A DNA stretch of 24,084 nt from Ottowia sp. (GTDB lineage: Bacteria > Pseudomonadota > Gammaproteobacteria > Burkholderiales > Burkholderiaceae_C), in contig JALOAS010000044.1 in NCBI GenBank assembly GCA_023228705.1, positions 1 through 24,084 of the forward strand, given 5' to 3'. The notes below the pieces were generated by a model. It did not search any database and had not been told where the DNA came from. It saw nothing but the letters and a program-made list of their open reading frames with translations. Below are positions 1-7,824 of the stretch, piece after piece (within the stretch, counting starts at the first letter, position 1; every line of letters begins with the position of its first letter). The position numbers were made by a program, and so were the translations under genes.

Positions 1-6
1 GACGCC

Positions 7-1962
7 ATGACGATCCAGATTGCGCTTGTCCTCGGCATCGCCGTGGTTGCCATGGCGCTCTTCATGACCGAGCGGCTGCGCATGGACGTGGTGGCGCTGC
101 TGGTGCTGGTCAGCCTGGCGCTGCTGGGCCTGGTCAAGCCGCAAGATGCGCTCAGCGGTTTCTCCAATCCGGCCACGATCACCGTGGCGGCCATGTTCAT
201 CCTGGCCGCAGGCATAGAGAACACCGGTTCGCTGTCCGCCGTGGGCACGCTGCTTGCCAAGACGCGCCATCCGACGTTTTTCCTGCTTGCAATGTTCGGC
301 CTGATGGCCGTGACGTCGCCGTTTGTCAACAACACCGCCGTGGTGGCTGTTTTCATTCCCGTCGTCGTGGCGTCCAGCCTACACATCGGCATGCCGCCGA
401 CCAAGGCGCTGATTCCCATGTCGTACGTGTCGCAGATGGCCGGGGCCTGCACGCTCATAGGCACCTCGACCAATCTCATTGTCAATTCGGTGGCGAGGGG
501 GCTGGGGCACCGGGGCTTCACCATGTTCGAGTTCCTGCCGCTGGGCGCGCTGTGCCTGGTTGCCGGTTGTGCCTACCTGTTGACCGTGGGCCGCTGGCTG
601 CTGCCCAGCGAAGGCAACGTGGACACGCCGCTGCTGCAGGAAGGCGGACGCTACGTCACCGAGCTGCGGGTCGAGGACGGCAGCAAGCTGATCGGGCAGA
701 CGGTGACCGAGGCCGGGCTCAGTGCCGATTACCGGGTTTACGTGCTCGAGCTGTGGCGCGGCGAGCAGACGCTGTGGTCACCGCGGTCCGAAGAATTGCA
801 GGCGCAGGACGTGCTGCTGGTCCGTGGCCGCTGGTCCGACCTGCAAAAGCTGAAGGAAGACACACGACTTGCGTACCAGCGCGAGCAGGACAAGTCCGAC
901 GGTGGCGGGGCAGACGCGCAGGACGACGATCCGGCGCCTGCGCAAGATGCCGCAGGGCAGCAGGAACAGGTCCCGCAAGCGCAAGCCGAAGCCGCGCGCG
1001 ACGACGCGGTCCAGCAGCAGCAGCCGGACGCCAGCGCGGACGCGCACGGGGACGGTGGCGAAGAAGAGCCGGAAGTGGAGCCGAAAGAAGAGCCGGACAA
1101 GCAGGTCATGGTCGAGGTCATGGTCGCGCCCAATTCCGTCATCATCGGCCACCGCATCGAGGCGCTGGAGCGCGCACTGCCGCGCAGCAGCAGCATCCTG
1201 GGCCTGCAGCGGCGCGGTGAGGTGGTGCGCGACCAGCTGGACGACGTGCGCCTGGCGGTGGGCGATATCCTGCTGGTGCTGATGCCCGAGCCGCAGGTGG
1301 CCAACGTGCGCGGCAGCAGCCACATGATCGTGCTGTCACAGCGGGACGCGCCGCTGCCCAGGGGCTGGCGCGCGCCGTTTGCCTTGCTCGTGATGGTCGC
1401 CGTGGTGACCACGGCGGCGCTGGGCTGGGTCGACGTTGTCATTGCGGCGGTGGCCGGCGCCATCGCCATGGTGCTGGCCGGCTGCCTCAAGATGGACCGC
1501 ATGTACGAAGCCATGGACGGCCGCATCCTGCTGCTCATGGCCGGGTTGCTGCCACTGGGCGCTGCCATGGAGCAGACCGGCGCTGCGCAGTTCATCGTGG
1601 ACCACAGCATAGGGCTGGTCAGCAGCTTCGGCCCGCACGTGGTCCTGGCCGTGCTCTACCTTGTTGCGCTGCTGCTGAGCGAGGTCATGAGCCACGCGGC
1701 CGCGGCAGTGCTGCTCACGCCCATCGCCATGTCCACCGCGCAATTGGTGGACTCGGATGCCACGCCGTTCCTCATTGCCGTGGCGTTTTCGGCATCGACC
1801 AGTTTTCTCACGCCGGTGGGCTACCAGACCAACACCATGGTCTACAGCGCCGGCGGCTACAAGTTCAGCGACTTTGTGAAGCTGGGCGCGCCGCTGAACC
1901 TGATCTTCTGGGTGCTGGGCGTGGTTTTCATCCCCGTCTTCTGGCCTTTTGCAGGTGGCTGA
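7..1962 (+). CDS. SLC13-family permease with two RCK_C (TrkA-C) domains
   Basis: Inner-membrane sodium/anion or dicarboxylate/sulfate-type transporter of 651 residues; substrate not deducible. Membrane segments occupy about residues 1-200 and 455-650. Family motifs are visible: SNPATITVAAMF (53-64), SPFVNNTA (104-111), GTSTNLIVNS (152-161) and, in the second half, LTPVGYQTNTMVYSAGGY. Between the halves lie two TrkA-C/RCK_C-like regulatory domains (about 210-290 and 368-445), as in YfbS-like permeases. They are separated by an unusual acidic, Q/A-rich linker at 291-367. The ATG at 7 is the first available start; upstream sequence is outside the window, so the ribosome site cannot be judged fully. 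It converges on the binding-protein gene with only 15 bp between stop codons and no visible terminator. The family call is firm; the transported ion is unknown. Confidence 0.9.
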   Translation: MTIQIALVLGIAVVAMALFMTERLRMDVVALLVLVSLALLGLVKPQDALSGFSNPATITVAAMFILAAGIENTGSLSAVGTLLAKTRHPTFFLLAMFGLMAVTSPFVNNTAVVAVFIPVVVASSLHIGMPPTKALIPMSYVSQMAGACTLIGTSTNLIVNSVARGLGHRGFTMFEFLPLGALCLVAGCAYLLTVGRWLLPSEGNVDTPLLQEGGRYVTELRVEDGSKLIGQTVTEAGLSADYRVYVLELWRGEQTLWSPRSEELQAQDVLLVRGRWSDLQKLKEDTRLAYQREQDKSDGGGADAQDDDPAPAQDAAGQQEQVPQAQAEAARDDAVQQQQPDASADAHGDGGEEEPEVEPKEEPDKQVMVEVMVAPNSVIIGHRIEALERALPRSSSILGLQRRGEVVRDQLDDVRLAVGDILLVLMPEPQVANVRGSSHMIVLSQRDAPLPRGWRAPFALLVMVAVVTTAALGWVDVVIAAVAGAIAMVLAGCLKMDRMYEAMDGRILLLMAGLLPLGAAMEQTGAAQFIVDHSIGLVSSFGPHVVLAVLYLVALLLSEVMSHAAAAVLLTPIAMSTAQLVDSDATPFLIAVAFSASTSFLTPVGYQTNTMVYSAGGYKFSDFVKLGAPLNLIFWVLGVVFIPVFWPFAGG

Positions 1963-1977
1963 TCCGGCGGCAGCGCG

Positions 1978-3036
1978 TCATTTGAACGCCACGCTGTCGG
2001 TGAGCTTGCGCGCTTCGTCCAGGTGCGAGGCAATCTGGCTGAGCGGCGTGCGGTCTGCCTTGTAGTCCTTGTGCTCTCCAAGCAGCTCTTCCAGCGCGTC
2101 GTTGTCGAACTTGTACTTCGCCACGATCGGCCATTCGTCGTTGCTGTTGGCGTACAGGTTCTGGCCCTGCTCGCTCACGAGGTACTCCAGAAACCGCACG
2201 GCTTGGTCAGCATGCGGCGCATGGCGGGCCACGGCGGCGCCGGCCACATCCATATGCGTGCCCCAGCTGTCCTGGTTGGGGAACACCACCGCCACGGAGT
2301 CGGCAATGTCGCGGTCGGGGGCATTGTCAGCGCGCATGAGCCGGGCCAGGTAGAAGTGGCCGGCCAGCGTCACGCCGCATCGGCCGGCAGCCACCGCGCG
2401 GATCTGGTCGGTGTCGCTGCCGGCGGGCGGGGTGGCGAGGTTGCGCGCCACGTCTTCGAGCCAGCTGCTGGCCTGGTCGCTGCCGTCGTGCTCGATCAGC
2501 GCTGCAACCAGCACCAGGTTGGCCGCGTCGGTGAGCGGCGCCAGGCACAGCCGGCCCTGGTTCTTCTCATCGGCCAGCTGTTCGTAGCTGCTGACGTCGG
2601 CCGCGTCGATCTGGTCCGGGTCGTAGACGATGATGCGCGCGCGCCGCGCCAGGCCAAACCAGGCGGTGCCGCCATTCTCGGCGGGCTTGGCGCGCAGGCT
2701 CTCCGGAATCGCCTCGTTGAGTGCGTCTGAATGCACCGGCCGGAACAGGCCGCTGGATTCGGCATCGTGCAGGTTGGCCAGGCCGTCCAGCAGCACCACG
2801 TCGGCCTTGGATTCCTTGCCCTCGTTCTTGAGGCTTTCCAGCGTCGTGGCGCTGTCGTTCTCGCTGCGGTTGACGGCGATGCCGCTTTGCTTGATGAAGT
2901 CGTTGTAGAGCGCTTCGTCGGTGGCCTCGCCGCGCGCAGAATAAATGTTCAGCACGGGATCGTCGTTCGCGGCCTGAACCGGCGCAATGGTGGCGATGGC
3001 GGCCAGCGCCGCAGCAGCGATGAGAAGTTTTTGCAT
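1978..3036 (-). CDS. Periplasmic Fe(3+)-type ABC binding protein (FutA/FbpA-like), orphan
   Basis: Protein of 352 residues with a cleavable signal peptide (likely cut after PVQA, residue 22), so periplasmic. Family hallmarks include NIYSAR near 30-35, YNDFIKQSGI (44-53), RARIIVYDPDQI, GSDTDQIRAVAAG (206-218) and a C-terminal FLEYLVSEQGQ, all typical of ferric-iron binding proteins of the FutA/FbpA/AfuA group. Several expected iron ligands are altered. The usual His/Tyr after IYSAR is GEATDE, and the paired tyrosines of the xYYxAR motif are F228-Y229. The substrate may therefore not be ferric iron. No permease or ATPase gene is adjacent. It starts 9 bp after the flavoprotein gene, with an AAGGAA ribosome site, and is probably co-transcribed with it. 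Confidence 0.85.
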   Translation of the reverse strand: MQKLLIAAAALAAIATIAPVQAANDDPVLNIYSARGEATDEALYNDFIKQSGIAVNRSENDSATTLESLKNEGKESKADVVLLDGLANLHDAESSGLFRPVHSDALNEAIPESLRAKPAENGGTAWFGLARRARIIVYDPDQIDAADVSSYEQLADEKNQGRLCLAPLTDAANLVLVAALIEHDGSDQASSWLEDVARNLATPPAGSDTDQIRAVAAGRCGVTLAGHFYLARLMRADNAPDRDIADSVAVVFPNQDSWGTHMDVAGAAVARHAPHADQAVRFLEYLVSEQGQNLYANSNDEWPIVAKYKFDNDALEELLGEHKDYKADRTPLSQIASHLDEARKLTDSVAFK

Positions 3037-3045
3037 GACGGTTCC

Positions 3046-4467
3046 TTACTCCATGAATTCCAGTCCAAACGGCAGCGCATCCACGGTGTCCGTCGTGGTC
3101 TTGCGGACGATCTCCTGCAGCGCCGTTTGCAGCATTTCCTCGACGGTCGGATGGTAGAAGGGCATGGTCAGCAGGCTCTTGGCGGTCTCGCCGCGCTTGA
3201 TGGCCCAGGCAAGCAGGTGCGCCAGGTGCTCGCCACCGGCGCTGACCGCCGCCGCGCCCAGCAGCCGGCCGCTGCGCCGGTCGGCGTAGACGTGCAGCAG
3301 GCTGCTCGTTGCGTCCAGGATGCGCGTGCGGCCGTTGCTGCCCCCGTCGGCCGTTCCGGTGACCACCTGGTCGGGCTCCAGCGCATCGTAGGGCTGGCCC
3401 ACGCTGATCACGTCCGGGTTGGAAAAGGCAATCAGGATGGACGGCTTGCGCGCAAAGTGCATGGGCGTCATGTGCGCCGCGTTGTAGCCGGCAATCGCGC
3501 CCTGGTCGGCGGCTTCGTGCAGCAGCGGACGGTCCGCATTGACGTCACCGGCGATGAAAACGGGCAGATCGCCCACCTGCAGCGTGTTTGGATCAAAGCC
3601 CGGCATGCCTTGGTCGTCAACGTCAAACCCGGCTTCGGCCAGCGCCAGCGCATCGACGTTGGGCCGGCGGCCCAGCGCGGCCAGCAGCAGCGGCGCCTCG
3701 AACACGCGGCCGTCCGCCAGCAGGCGCACACCGCCGGCAGCGGGCTCGACGCGGGCGTTGACGTCCAGCCACAGGCCCATCTCGCGGCCAAAGCGCTCGC
3801 GCGCGCGCCGTGCCAGCTCGGGGTCGGCGATCCCGGCCACGTGCGGCGCCAGGTCCGCGCCGGTCACGGTCAACCCGAGCCGCGCCAGCGCCAGGCCCAT
3901 TTCCAGGCCTATGGCGCCCAGGCCGAGCACGGCGATGGCATCAGGCAGCGCCTCCAGGTCAAAGATGTTGTCGGTGGTGACGACGCGATCGCTCACTGCC
4001 CAGAGGAAGCCGGGCACCACGGGCCGCGACCCGGTGGCAATGACCACGGCGCGCGCCTGCAGGCGCTGCCTGCCGTTTTGCGCTTGTACTTCGATGCGCG
4101 TGGGCTCCAGGAAGCGCGCGCGGCCCATGATCAGCCGCTTGCCTGCGGCACGGCGCGCGTTGTCTGCGGCAGCCTGTGCAAAATCGTCGCGCTGGGCGCG
4201 CACGTGCGCCCATGCCTGCGCCGTGTCCAACGCCAGCCCGGCCGCGTCAACGCCCAGCTTGTGCAGCGCCTGCCGTGTCTGCCAGAGCGCACCCGCGTGC
4301 AGTGCGGCCTTGGACGGCATGCAGCCCACACGCGCGCAGGTCGTGCCCAGGGGTCCCTGGTCAACCAGGCGAAAGTCCAGCCCGGCGCGCCTGACTTCGC
4401 GCAGTGCATAGGTTCCGGCGGTGCCGGCACCGAGGATGATGACGTCGGTCTTGAGATCAGCTGGCAT
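3046..4467 (-). CDS. Dihydrolipoyl dehydrogenase-like pyridine nucleotide-disulfide oxidoreductase
   Basis: Class I FAD/NAD(P)-dependent disulfide reductase of 473 residues, the normal family length; probably cytoplasmic and homodimeric. N-terminal FAD motif GAGTAGTYA (13-21); redox disulfide Cys44 and Cys49 in GTTCARVGCMPSK; NAD motif GLGAIGLEMG (182-191); second FAD motif VFIAGDVN (303-310); C-terminal dimerisation domain with the His-Glu dyad (H439, E444 in HPTVEE). All catalytic elements are present, so it should be active. No E2 lipoyl acyltransferase or E1 gene is nearby, so a role in a 2-oxoacid dehydrogenase complex is not supported by context. It resembles free-standing Lpd-like reductases. 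ATG at 4467 is preceded by an AGGGAG ribosome site. The binding-protein gene follows 9 bp downstream, forming an apparent two-gene operon. Confidence 0.88.
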   Translation of the reverse strand: MPADLKTDVIILGAGTAGTYALREVRRAGLDFRLVDQGPLGTTCARVGCMPSKAALHAGALWQTRQALHKLGVDAAGLALDTAQAWAHVRAQRDDFAQAAADNARRAAGKRLIMGRARFLEPTRIEVQAQNGRQRLQARAVVIATGSRPVVPGFLWAVSDRVVTTDNIFDLEALPDAIAVLGLGAIGLEMGLALARLGLTVTGADLAPHVAGIADPELARRARERFGREMGLWLDVNARVEPAAGGVRLLADGRVFEAPLLLAALGRRPNVDALALAEAGFDVDDQGMPGFDPNTLQVGDLPVFIAGDVNADRPLLHEAADQGAIAGYNAAHMTPMHFARKPSILIAFSNPDVISVGQPYDALEPDQVVTGTADGGSNGRTRILDATSSLLHVYADRRSGRLLGAAAVSAGGEHLAHLLAWAIKRGETAKSLLTMPFYHPTVEEMLQTALQEIVRKTTTDTVDALPFGLEFME

Positions 4468-4681
4468 GGATGTGCTCCCTGGTTGGTCCTGTCCTGATTG
4501 TTCCAGCAGAACGCAGGCCGGGCGTTGCGCCGGCTCGGTTCATCGCCTGGCTGCAGCCGTCGTGAGGCAGGGGCTGCAGCGGCGGGCTGCGCGACATGCC
4601 TTCGGGGTCACGTTGGCATGGTGCCGACTGCGGGGTGGCAGGCAGCGGCTTCATGCAGGCATGCGTCCGCCGGCGTGAGCG

Positions 4682-4897
4682 TCAGGACTTGAGCAGTCGC
4701 AGCGCGCCGCCCTTGTGCACGGCCACGTGGTCGGTCTTGTCGCTCTTGATCTCGTACTGCGGGTCGTCGGCGCTGGCGTGGCGGGTGTGGCCCTTCCACT
4801 TGAACTCCTGCTTGTGCACCCGGGTGATCTTGCCGCGCACGCGGCCCGCCTCCGAATTCCAGCTCACGTGGTCGCCGATCCTGTATTCCGTCGCCAT
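4682..4897 (-). CDS. DUF2945 / HVA1-TUDOR domain small protein
   Basis: Small basic, hydrophilic protein of 71 residues, probably cytoplasmic. It matches the DUF2945 (hypervirulence-associated TUDOR) pattern: start YRIGDHVSWNSEAGRVRGKI, then a K-rich middle with HTRHASADDPQYEIKSDKT and C-terminal AVHKGGALRLL. Family function is not established; such genes often sit in stress or envelope clusters. The ATG has a GGGGAGA ribosome site. It follows the DUF1328 gene by 24 bp on the same strand and is probably in one transcript with it. I infer a stress-related role only from its neighbours (CsbD, BON, DUF883). Confidence 0.85.
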   Translation of the reverse strand: MATEYRIGDHVSWNSEAGRVRGKITRVHKQEFKWKGHTRHASADDPQYEIKSDKTDHVAVHKGGALRLLKS

Positions 4898-4921
4898 GAC
4901 GATTTCTCCCCAGCTGCGTAC

Positions 4922-5095
4922 TCAACCGATCATGCCTATGCCCAGGAATCCGAGCACGATGAGCACGACAGTGATGAGCACAAAGAGGTAGAAGAGCAGC
5001 TTGGCGATCGATGCCGTGCCGGCGCTGACGCCGCTGAACCCGAGCACGCCGGCGATCAGCGAAATGACGGCAAAAATGATGGCCCACTTCAGCAT
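4922..5095 (-). CDS. DUF1328 (YtjA-like) small membrane protein
   Basis: Protein of 57 residues made of two hydrophobic helices: MLKWAIIFAVISLIAGVLGF, a short GVSAGTASIAK linker, then a second membrane segment ending GFLGIGMIG. This is the DUF1328/YtjA pattern, and the length is right for the family. The frame stays open further upstream (to 5185), but the ATG at 5095 carries an AGGGGAA ribosome site and begins exactly at the conserved MLKWA. The upstream extension would also run through the csbD terminator, so this start is preferred. Function is unknown; the family is commonly linked to stress-inducible gene sets. Confidence 0.88.
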   Translation of the reverse strand: MLKWAIIFAVISLIAGVLGFSGVSAGTASIAKLLFYLFVLITVVLIVLGFLGIGMIG

Positions 5096-5123
5096 GGGGT
5101 TCCCCTGTGGGACGCGAGGGTTG

Positions 5124-5144
5124 AAAAAGGCCCGTTGCGGGCCT
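5124..5144 (-). terminator. Rho-independent terminator after csbD
   Basis: On the minus strand a 7-bp perfect GC-rich stem (AGGCCCG / CGGGCCT) with a 3-nt loop is followed by a run of T, 10 bp after the csbD stop codon. It should end transcripts from the CsbD/BON side, so the downstream DUF1328-DUF2945 pair may have its own promoter or depend on read-through. Confidence 0.8.
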
Positions 5145-5154
5145 CGTGCTGCGT

Positions 5155-5364
5155 CTACCAGCGATAGTCGTTGCGTGTTTCCCAATCGGCCACCTGCCGG
5201 TCGGCCTCGTCGCGGGCGATGCCAAAGCGCTCCTGGATCTTGCCAATGAGCTGGTCGCGCTTGCCGGCGATGACGTCCAGGTCATCGTCGGTCAGCTTGC
5301 CCCACTGCTCCTTGACCTTGCCCTTGAATTGCTTCCAGTTGCCCTTGATGGTGTCTTCGTTCAT
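5155..5364 (-). CDS. CsbD family stress-response protein
   Basis: Protein of 69 residues matching CsbD: N-terminal MNEDTIKGNWKQFKGKVKEQ, WGKLTDDDLDVIAGKRDQL, then IQERFGIARDEADRQV and a C-terminal tail rich in W, R and D. It is small, charged and probably cytoplasmic. CsbD proteins are general-stress induced (sigma-B in Bacillus); the biochemical role is unknown. The ATG has a GAGGAA ribosome site. Length is standard. It is followed by a strong terminator. The BON gene lies 59 bp upstream on the same strand. Confidence 0.93.
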   Translation of the reverse strand: MNEDTIKGNWKQFKGKVKEQWGKLTDDDLDVIAGKRDQLIGKIQERFGIARDEADRQVADWETRNDYRW

Positions 5365-5423
5365 GTTGATTCCTCGTGGTGGTAGAAAACGGAGTGGCGA
5401 TTGCCACAGGATGTAAATTGAAC

Positions 5424-5756
5424 TTACCGTGCGGGTGGGCGCACAACCAGGTCGTTGTGTACGCGGCGCACGCCGGGCTCGCTTTTTGCGATCTGGCCGG
5501 CGCGGTCTTTTTCAGCCTGGCTCTCGGCAAAGCCGCTGAGCGAAACCTCACCGTTCAGCGTTTCCACGCTGACCGCGCCTGCGCTGACCATCTTGCTTTC
5601 GATCATCTTGGCCTTGATGTTGGCGGTGATCGTTGCATCATCCACGTAGCTGCTTGCCGATTGCTGTCCGCGCATGACCGAGCAGCCGGTGGTGACCAGC
5701 ACCGCGCCGGTAAGGCCGGCCAGAACAAGCGTGCGAACGGTTTTCATGGGTTTCAT
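5424..5756 (-). CDS. BON-domain lipoprotein (OsmY-like)
   Basis: Protein of 110 residues. The N-terminus MKPMKTVRTLVLAGLTGAVL is a lipoprotein signal peptide ending VTTGC, so the mature protein probably starts at that Cys and is lipid-anchored in the envelope. One BON domain follows (SSYVDDATITANIKAKMI ... VSVETLNGEVSLSGFAES ... VRRVHNDLVV), a phospholipid-associated fold found in osmotically inducible OsmY-type proteins. The longer in-frame start at 5789 is rejected because the ATG at 5756 has an AGGAGAA ribosome site and begins a proper signal peptide. An osmotic or envelope-stress role is inferred from the family. Confidence 0.9.
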   Translation of the reverse strand: MKPMKTVRTLVLAGLTGAVLVTTGCSVMRGQQSASSYVDDATITANIKAKMIESKMVSAGAVSVETLNGEVSLSGFAESQAEKDRAGQIAKSEPGVRRVHNDLVVRPPAR

Positions 5757-5785
5757 GGTTTTCTCCTGTGCGTTATGGAAACGTT

Positions 5786-6115
5786 TCAACGGCGGGTCAG
5801 CAGCCAGCCAAGGGCAAGGCCTGCCGCCGTTGCGATCGCCAGCGACTGAAGTGGCTTTTCAGCCACGTGCTCGCCAGCCCGGTCCCGGGCCCGCAGGACG
5901 CTGTCCCGGGTCTGGTGGCCAGCGTCTGCCGCAAGCTCGCGGCTTTGCGCGGCAAGCATGTGCAGGCGGTCAGTGAGCGCGTCAAGCGCCGGCTGCAGTT
6001 CGGCAAGCAGCGTGTGCGCTTCCTCACCGGCCTTTTTCACGGCCCGGTCGGCAATCTTGCTGACCTCGGATGCTGCCTGCTGCGCGTCTTTTTCAATGGA
6101 TTCGGCCTTGGCCAT
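5786..6115 (-). CDS. DUF883 (ElaB/YqjD-like) membrane-anchored protein
   Basis: Protein of 109 residues: a long amphipathic, alanine- and glutamate-rich helical region (about 1-85) and a C-terminal transmembrane helix with small residues, SLAIATAAGLALGWLLTRR. This is the DUF883/ElaB/YqjD arrangement; E. coli members are stationary-phase, inner-membrane, ribosome-associated proteins. The ATG at 6115 has an AGGAG ribosome site; the longer open frame to 6241 adds an unrelated proline/arginine-rich stretch and is rejected. It lies 29 bp upstream of the BON gene and is probably first in the stress-gene transcript. Confidence 0.88.
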   Translation of the reverse strand: MAKAESIEKDAQQAASEVSKIADRAVKKAGEEAHTLLAELQPALDALTDRLHMLAAQSRELAADAGHQTRDSVLRARDRAGEHVAEKPLQSLAIATAAGLALGWLLTRR

Positions 6116-6381
6116 GATCTCTCCTGTCTGTTGCTGGACGATGTGGGGACGCTGGCCTCTCCCGGATGGCGGGGCGCTGCGTCCGACCTGTGTTCCAGAG
6201 TACGGTGCGGCTGCGGCCCGGGATATCGGCAAACCACGCATTCCGGTGTAGGACAGCGCCTTGAGCAGCGATGCCGCGCCCGCGCAGGATTGCCAGGTTC
6301 GCGGCTTCGGACGCCCGTTCTGGCCACGCCGGGTCAGGCCGGGCCGCGGCAGATTGCGCGGCGCCGGTTGCCGTGCTGCGC

Positions 6382-7785
6382 TCAGCGCGGCGGCTGCAGC
6401 GGGATGCGCGCGGTGATGCGCGTGCCGTTTCCGGGCGAGGACACGATGTCCAGCTCGCCGCCGCAGGACAGCAGCCGGTGGCGCATGCCCGCGAGCCCGT
6501 GTGCGCCTTGGCGGCGCACGGCCGGGTCAAAGCCGGCGCCGTTGTCGCTGACCGTGACGTGGACTGCGTCCTCGTCCTGCGCCAGCGTCACCTCGGCCTC
6601 GCCGGCCTGCGCGTGCTTGGCCATGTTGGTCAGCGCCTCCTGCACCACGCGGTACACCGTCAGCTGCGCGTCCGCATCCAGCGTGACCGGCTGCAGCTGC
6701 GTGCGCATCTCGACGCCAGATCGCTGCGCCATCTCGCGCGTGAGGATTTCCAGCGCGGCGACCAGGCCCAGGTTGTGCAGCGCCGACGGGTACAGGTTTT
6801 CCATGATGCGGCGCTTCAGCGCCACGGCGTCGTTCAGCGTGTGTCGCAGGTGCACCATGCGCTCCCGCAGCAGCTTGGCGTCCGGCGGCACCTGGCCGCG
6901 CATGCGCGCCAGGTCCAGCTTGGCCGCGGTCATGAGCGCGCCCAGCTCGTCGTGCAGCTCCCGCGCCAGCCACTCGCGCTCGCGCTCGACCGCCTGCTGC
7001 AGGTGCGTGGCCAGCTCGGCCAGGTCGCGCGTGCGCGCGCGCACCTCGGTCTCCAGCCGGTCGCGCTCGGTTTGCAGCAAAAGCTCGCGCTGCATGTCCG
7101 CGCGGCGCAGGCGGTAGCGCTGCTGGGTGTAGAGCACAAAACCAAACAGCACCGCCAGCACGCAGGCCAGGAACGCCAGCCGCGAATAGTTGATCAGGCG
7201 GTCAAACGCCACCTGCTTGCTCGCCAGCAGCGCCACAGCCTGGCTCAGGAGCTTGCTGCCGCTGTCGCGGACCTCCTGCATCTCTTCTTCGACGGTGGTC
7301 GATGAAATGGCCAGTTGCGCCGCTTCCTTGCGGCCACTGCGATACAGCGCCACCGCCACCTGCAGCCCGTGCAGCTGGTCGGTCAGCTTCTGCTTGAAGT
7401 CGTCGGGCGCAAGCCCGTCCATGGGCGTGTGTTCCAGCTTCCTGTCCAGCTGCTCCAGCAGGTCGTTGACGCGGTTTCCAGCCTGGTCAAAAAGGGCCAG
7501 CGCGGATTCGCTGCCGGTGAGCAGGAATCCGCGCTGGGTGGATTCGGCCAGCGTGAGGTTGTTGGTCAGCGCCTCGACCATGACGCGCACCGTCTCGATG
7601 TCCTGGCGCTGCTCGTTGATGTTGCTCAGTTCCCGGAACGAGTAGTCAATCAGCCACAATAAGGTCATGGCGCACAATGCGGCAACGACCAGGGTCGTGC
7701 GCAACGCGCGCAGGCTCTCGCTCAGCGTGGCGTGCCCGTGTTCAGCGGACTGTGCGCTGTTTTGGGCGGCATTCAGCGTTGCCAC
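6382..7785 (-). CDS. CHASE3-domain sensor histidine kinase (HisKA_3 type)
   Basis: NarX/DegS-type membrane sensor kinase. Order, numbered from the GTG at 7785 (467 residues): TM1 about 30-47; periplasmic CHASE3 domain about 52-192 with the hallmark AESTQRGFLLTGSES; TM2 about 199-220; coiled-coil linker; HisKA_3 with the phospho-acceptor His278 in ARELHDELGA; HATPase_c with N box QEALTNMAKH, G1 DNGAGFD and G2 GLAGMRHRL. All catalytic motifs look intact. The start is uncertain: no candidate has a good ribosome site. A GTG at 7854 would give 490 residues but would overlap the divergent response-regulator gene. The next ATG lies inside TM1. It likely phosphorylates the adjacent NarL-type regulator. 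The CHASE3 ligand is unknown. Confidence 0.88.
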   Translation of the reverse strand: MATLNAAQNSAQSAEHGHATLSESLRALRTTLVVAALCAMTLLWLIDYSFRELSNINEQRQDIETVRVMVEALTNNLTLAESTQRGFLLTGSESALALFDQAGNRVNDLLEQLDRKLEHTPMDGLAPDDFKQKLTDQLHGLQVAVALYRSGRKEAAQLAISSTTVEEEMQEVRDSGSKLLSQAVALLASKQVAFDRLINYSRLAFLACVLAVLFGFVLYTQQRYRLRRADMQRELLLQTERDRLETEVRARTRDLAELATHLQQAVEREREWLARELHDELGALMTAAKLDLARMRGQVPPDAKLLRERMVHLRHTLNDAVALKRRIMENLYPSALHNLGLVAALEILTREMAQRSGVEMRTQLQPVTLDADAQLTVYRVVQEALTNMAKHAQAGEAEVTLAQDEDAVHVTVSDNGAGFDPAVRRQGAHGLAGMRHRLLSCGGELDIVSSPGNGTRITARIPLQPPR

Positions 7786-7824
7786 GATCTTGTGGTGGAA
7801 AACGGTTTGCGACTGGAAGACAGC

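Noticed and set aside
2731..4497. 588-codon plus-strand open frame
   Set aside because: It is the antisense of the disulfide reductase gene, whose motifs are unmistakable; the translated product is low-complexity H/R/Q/A-rich, as expected of GC-rich shadow frames.
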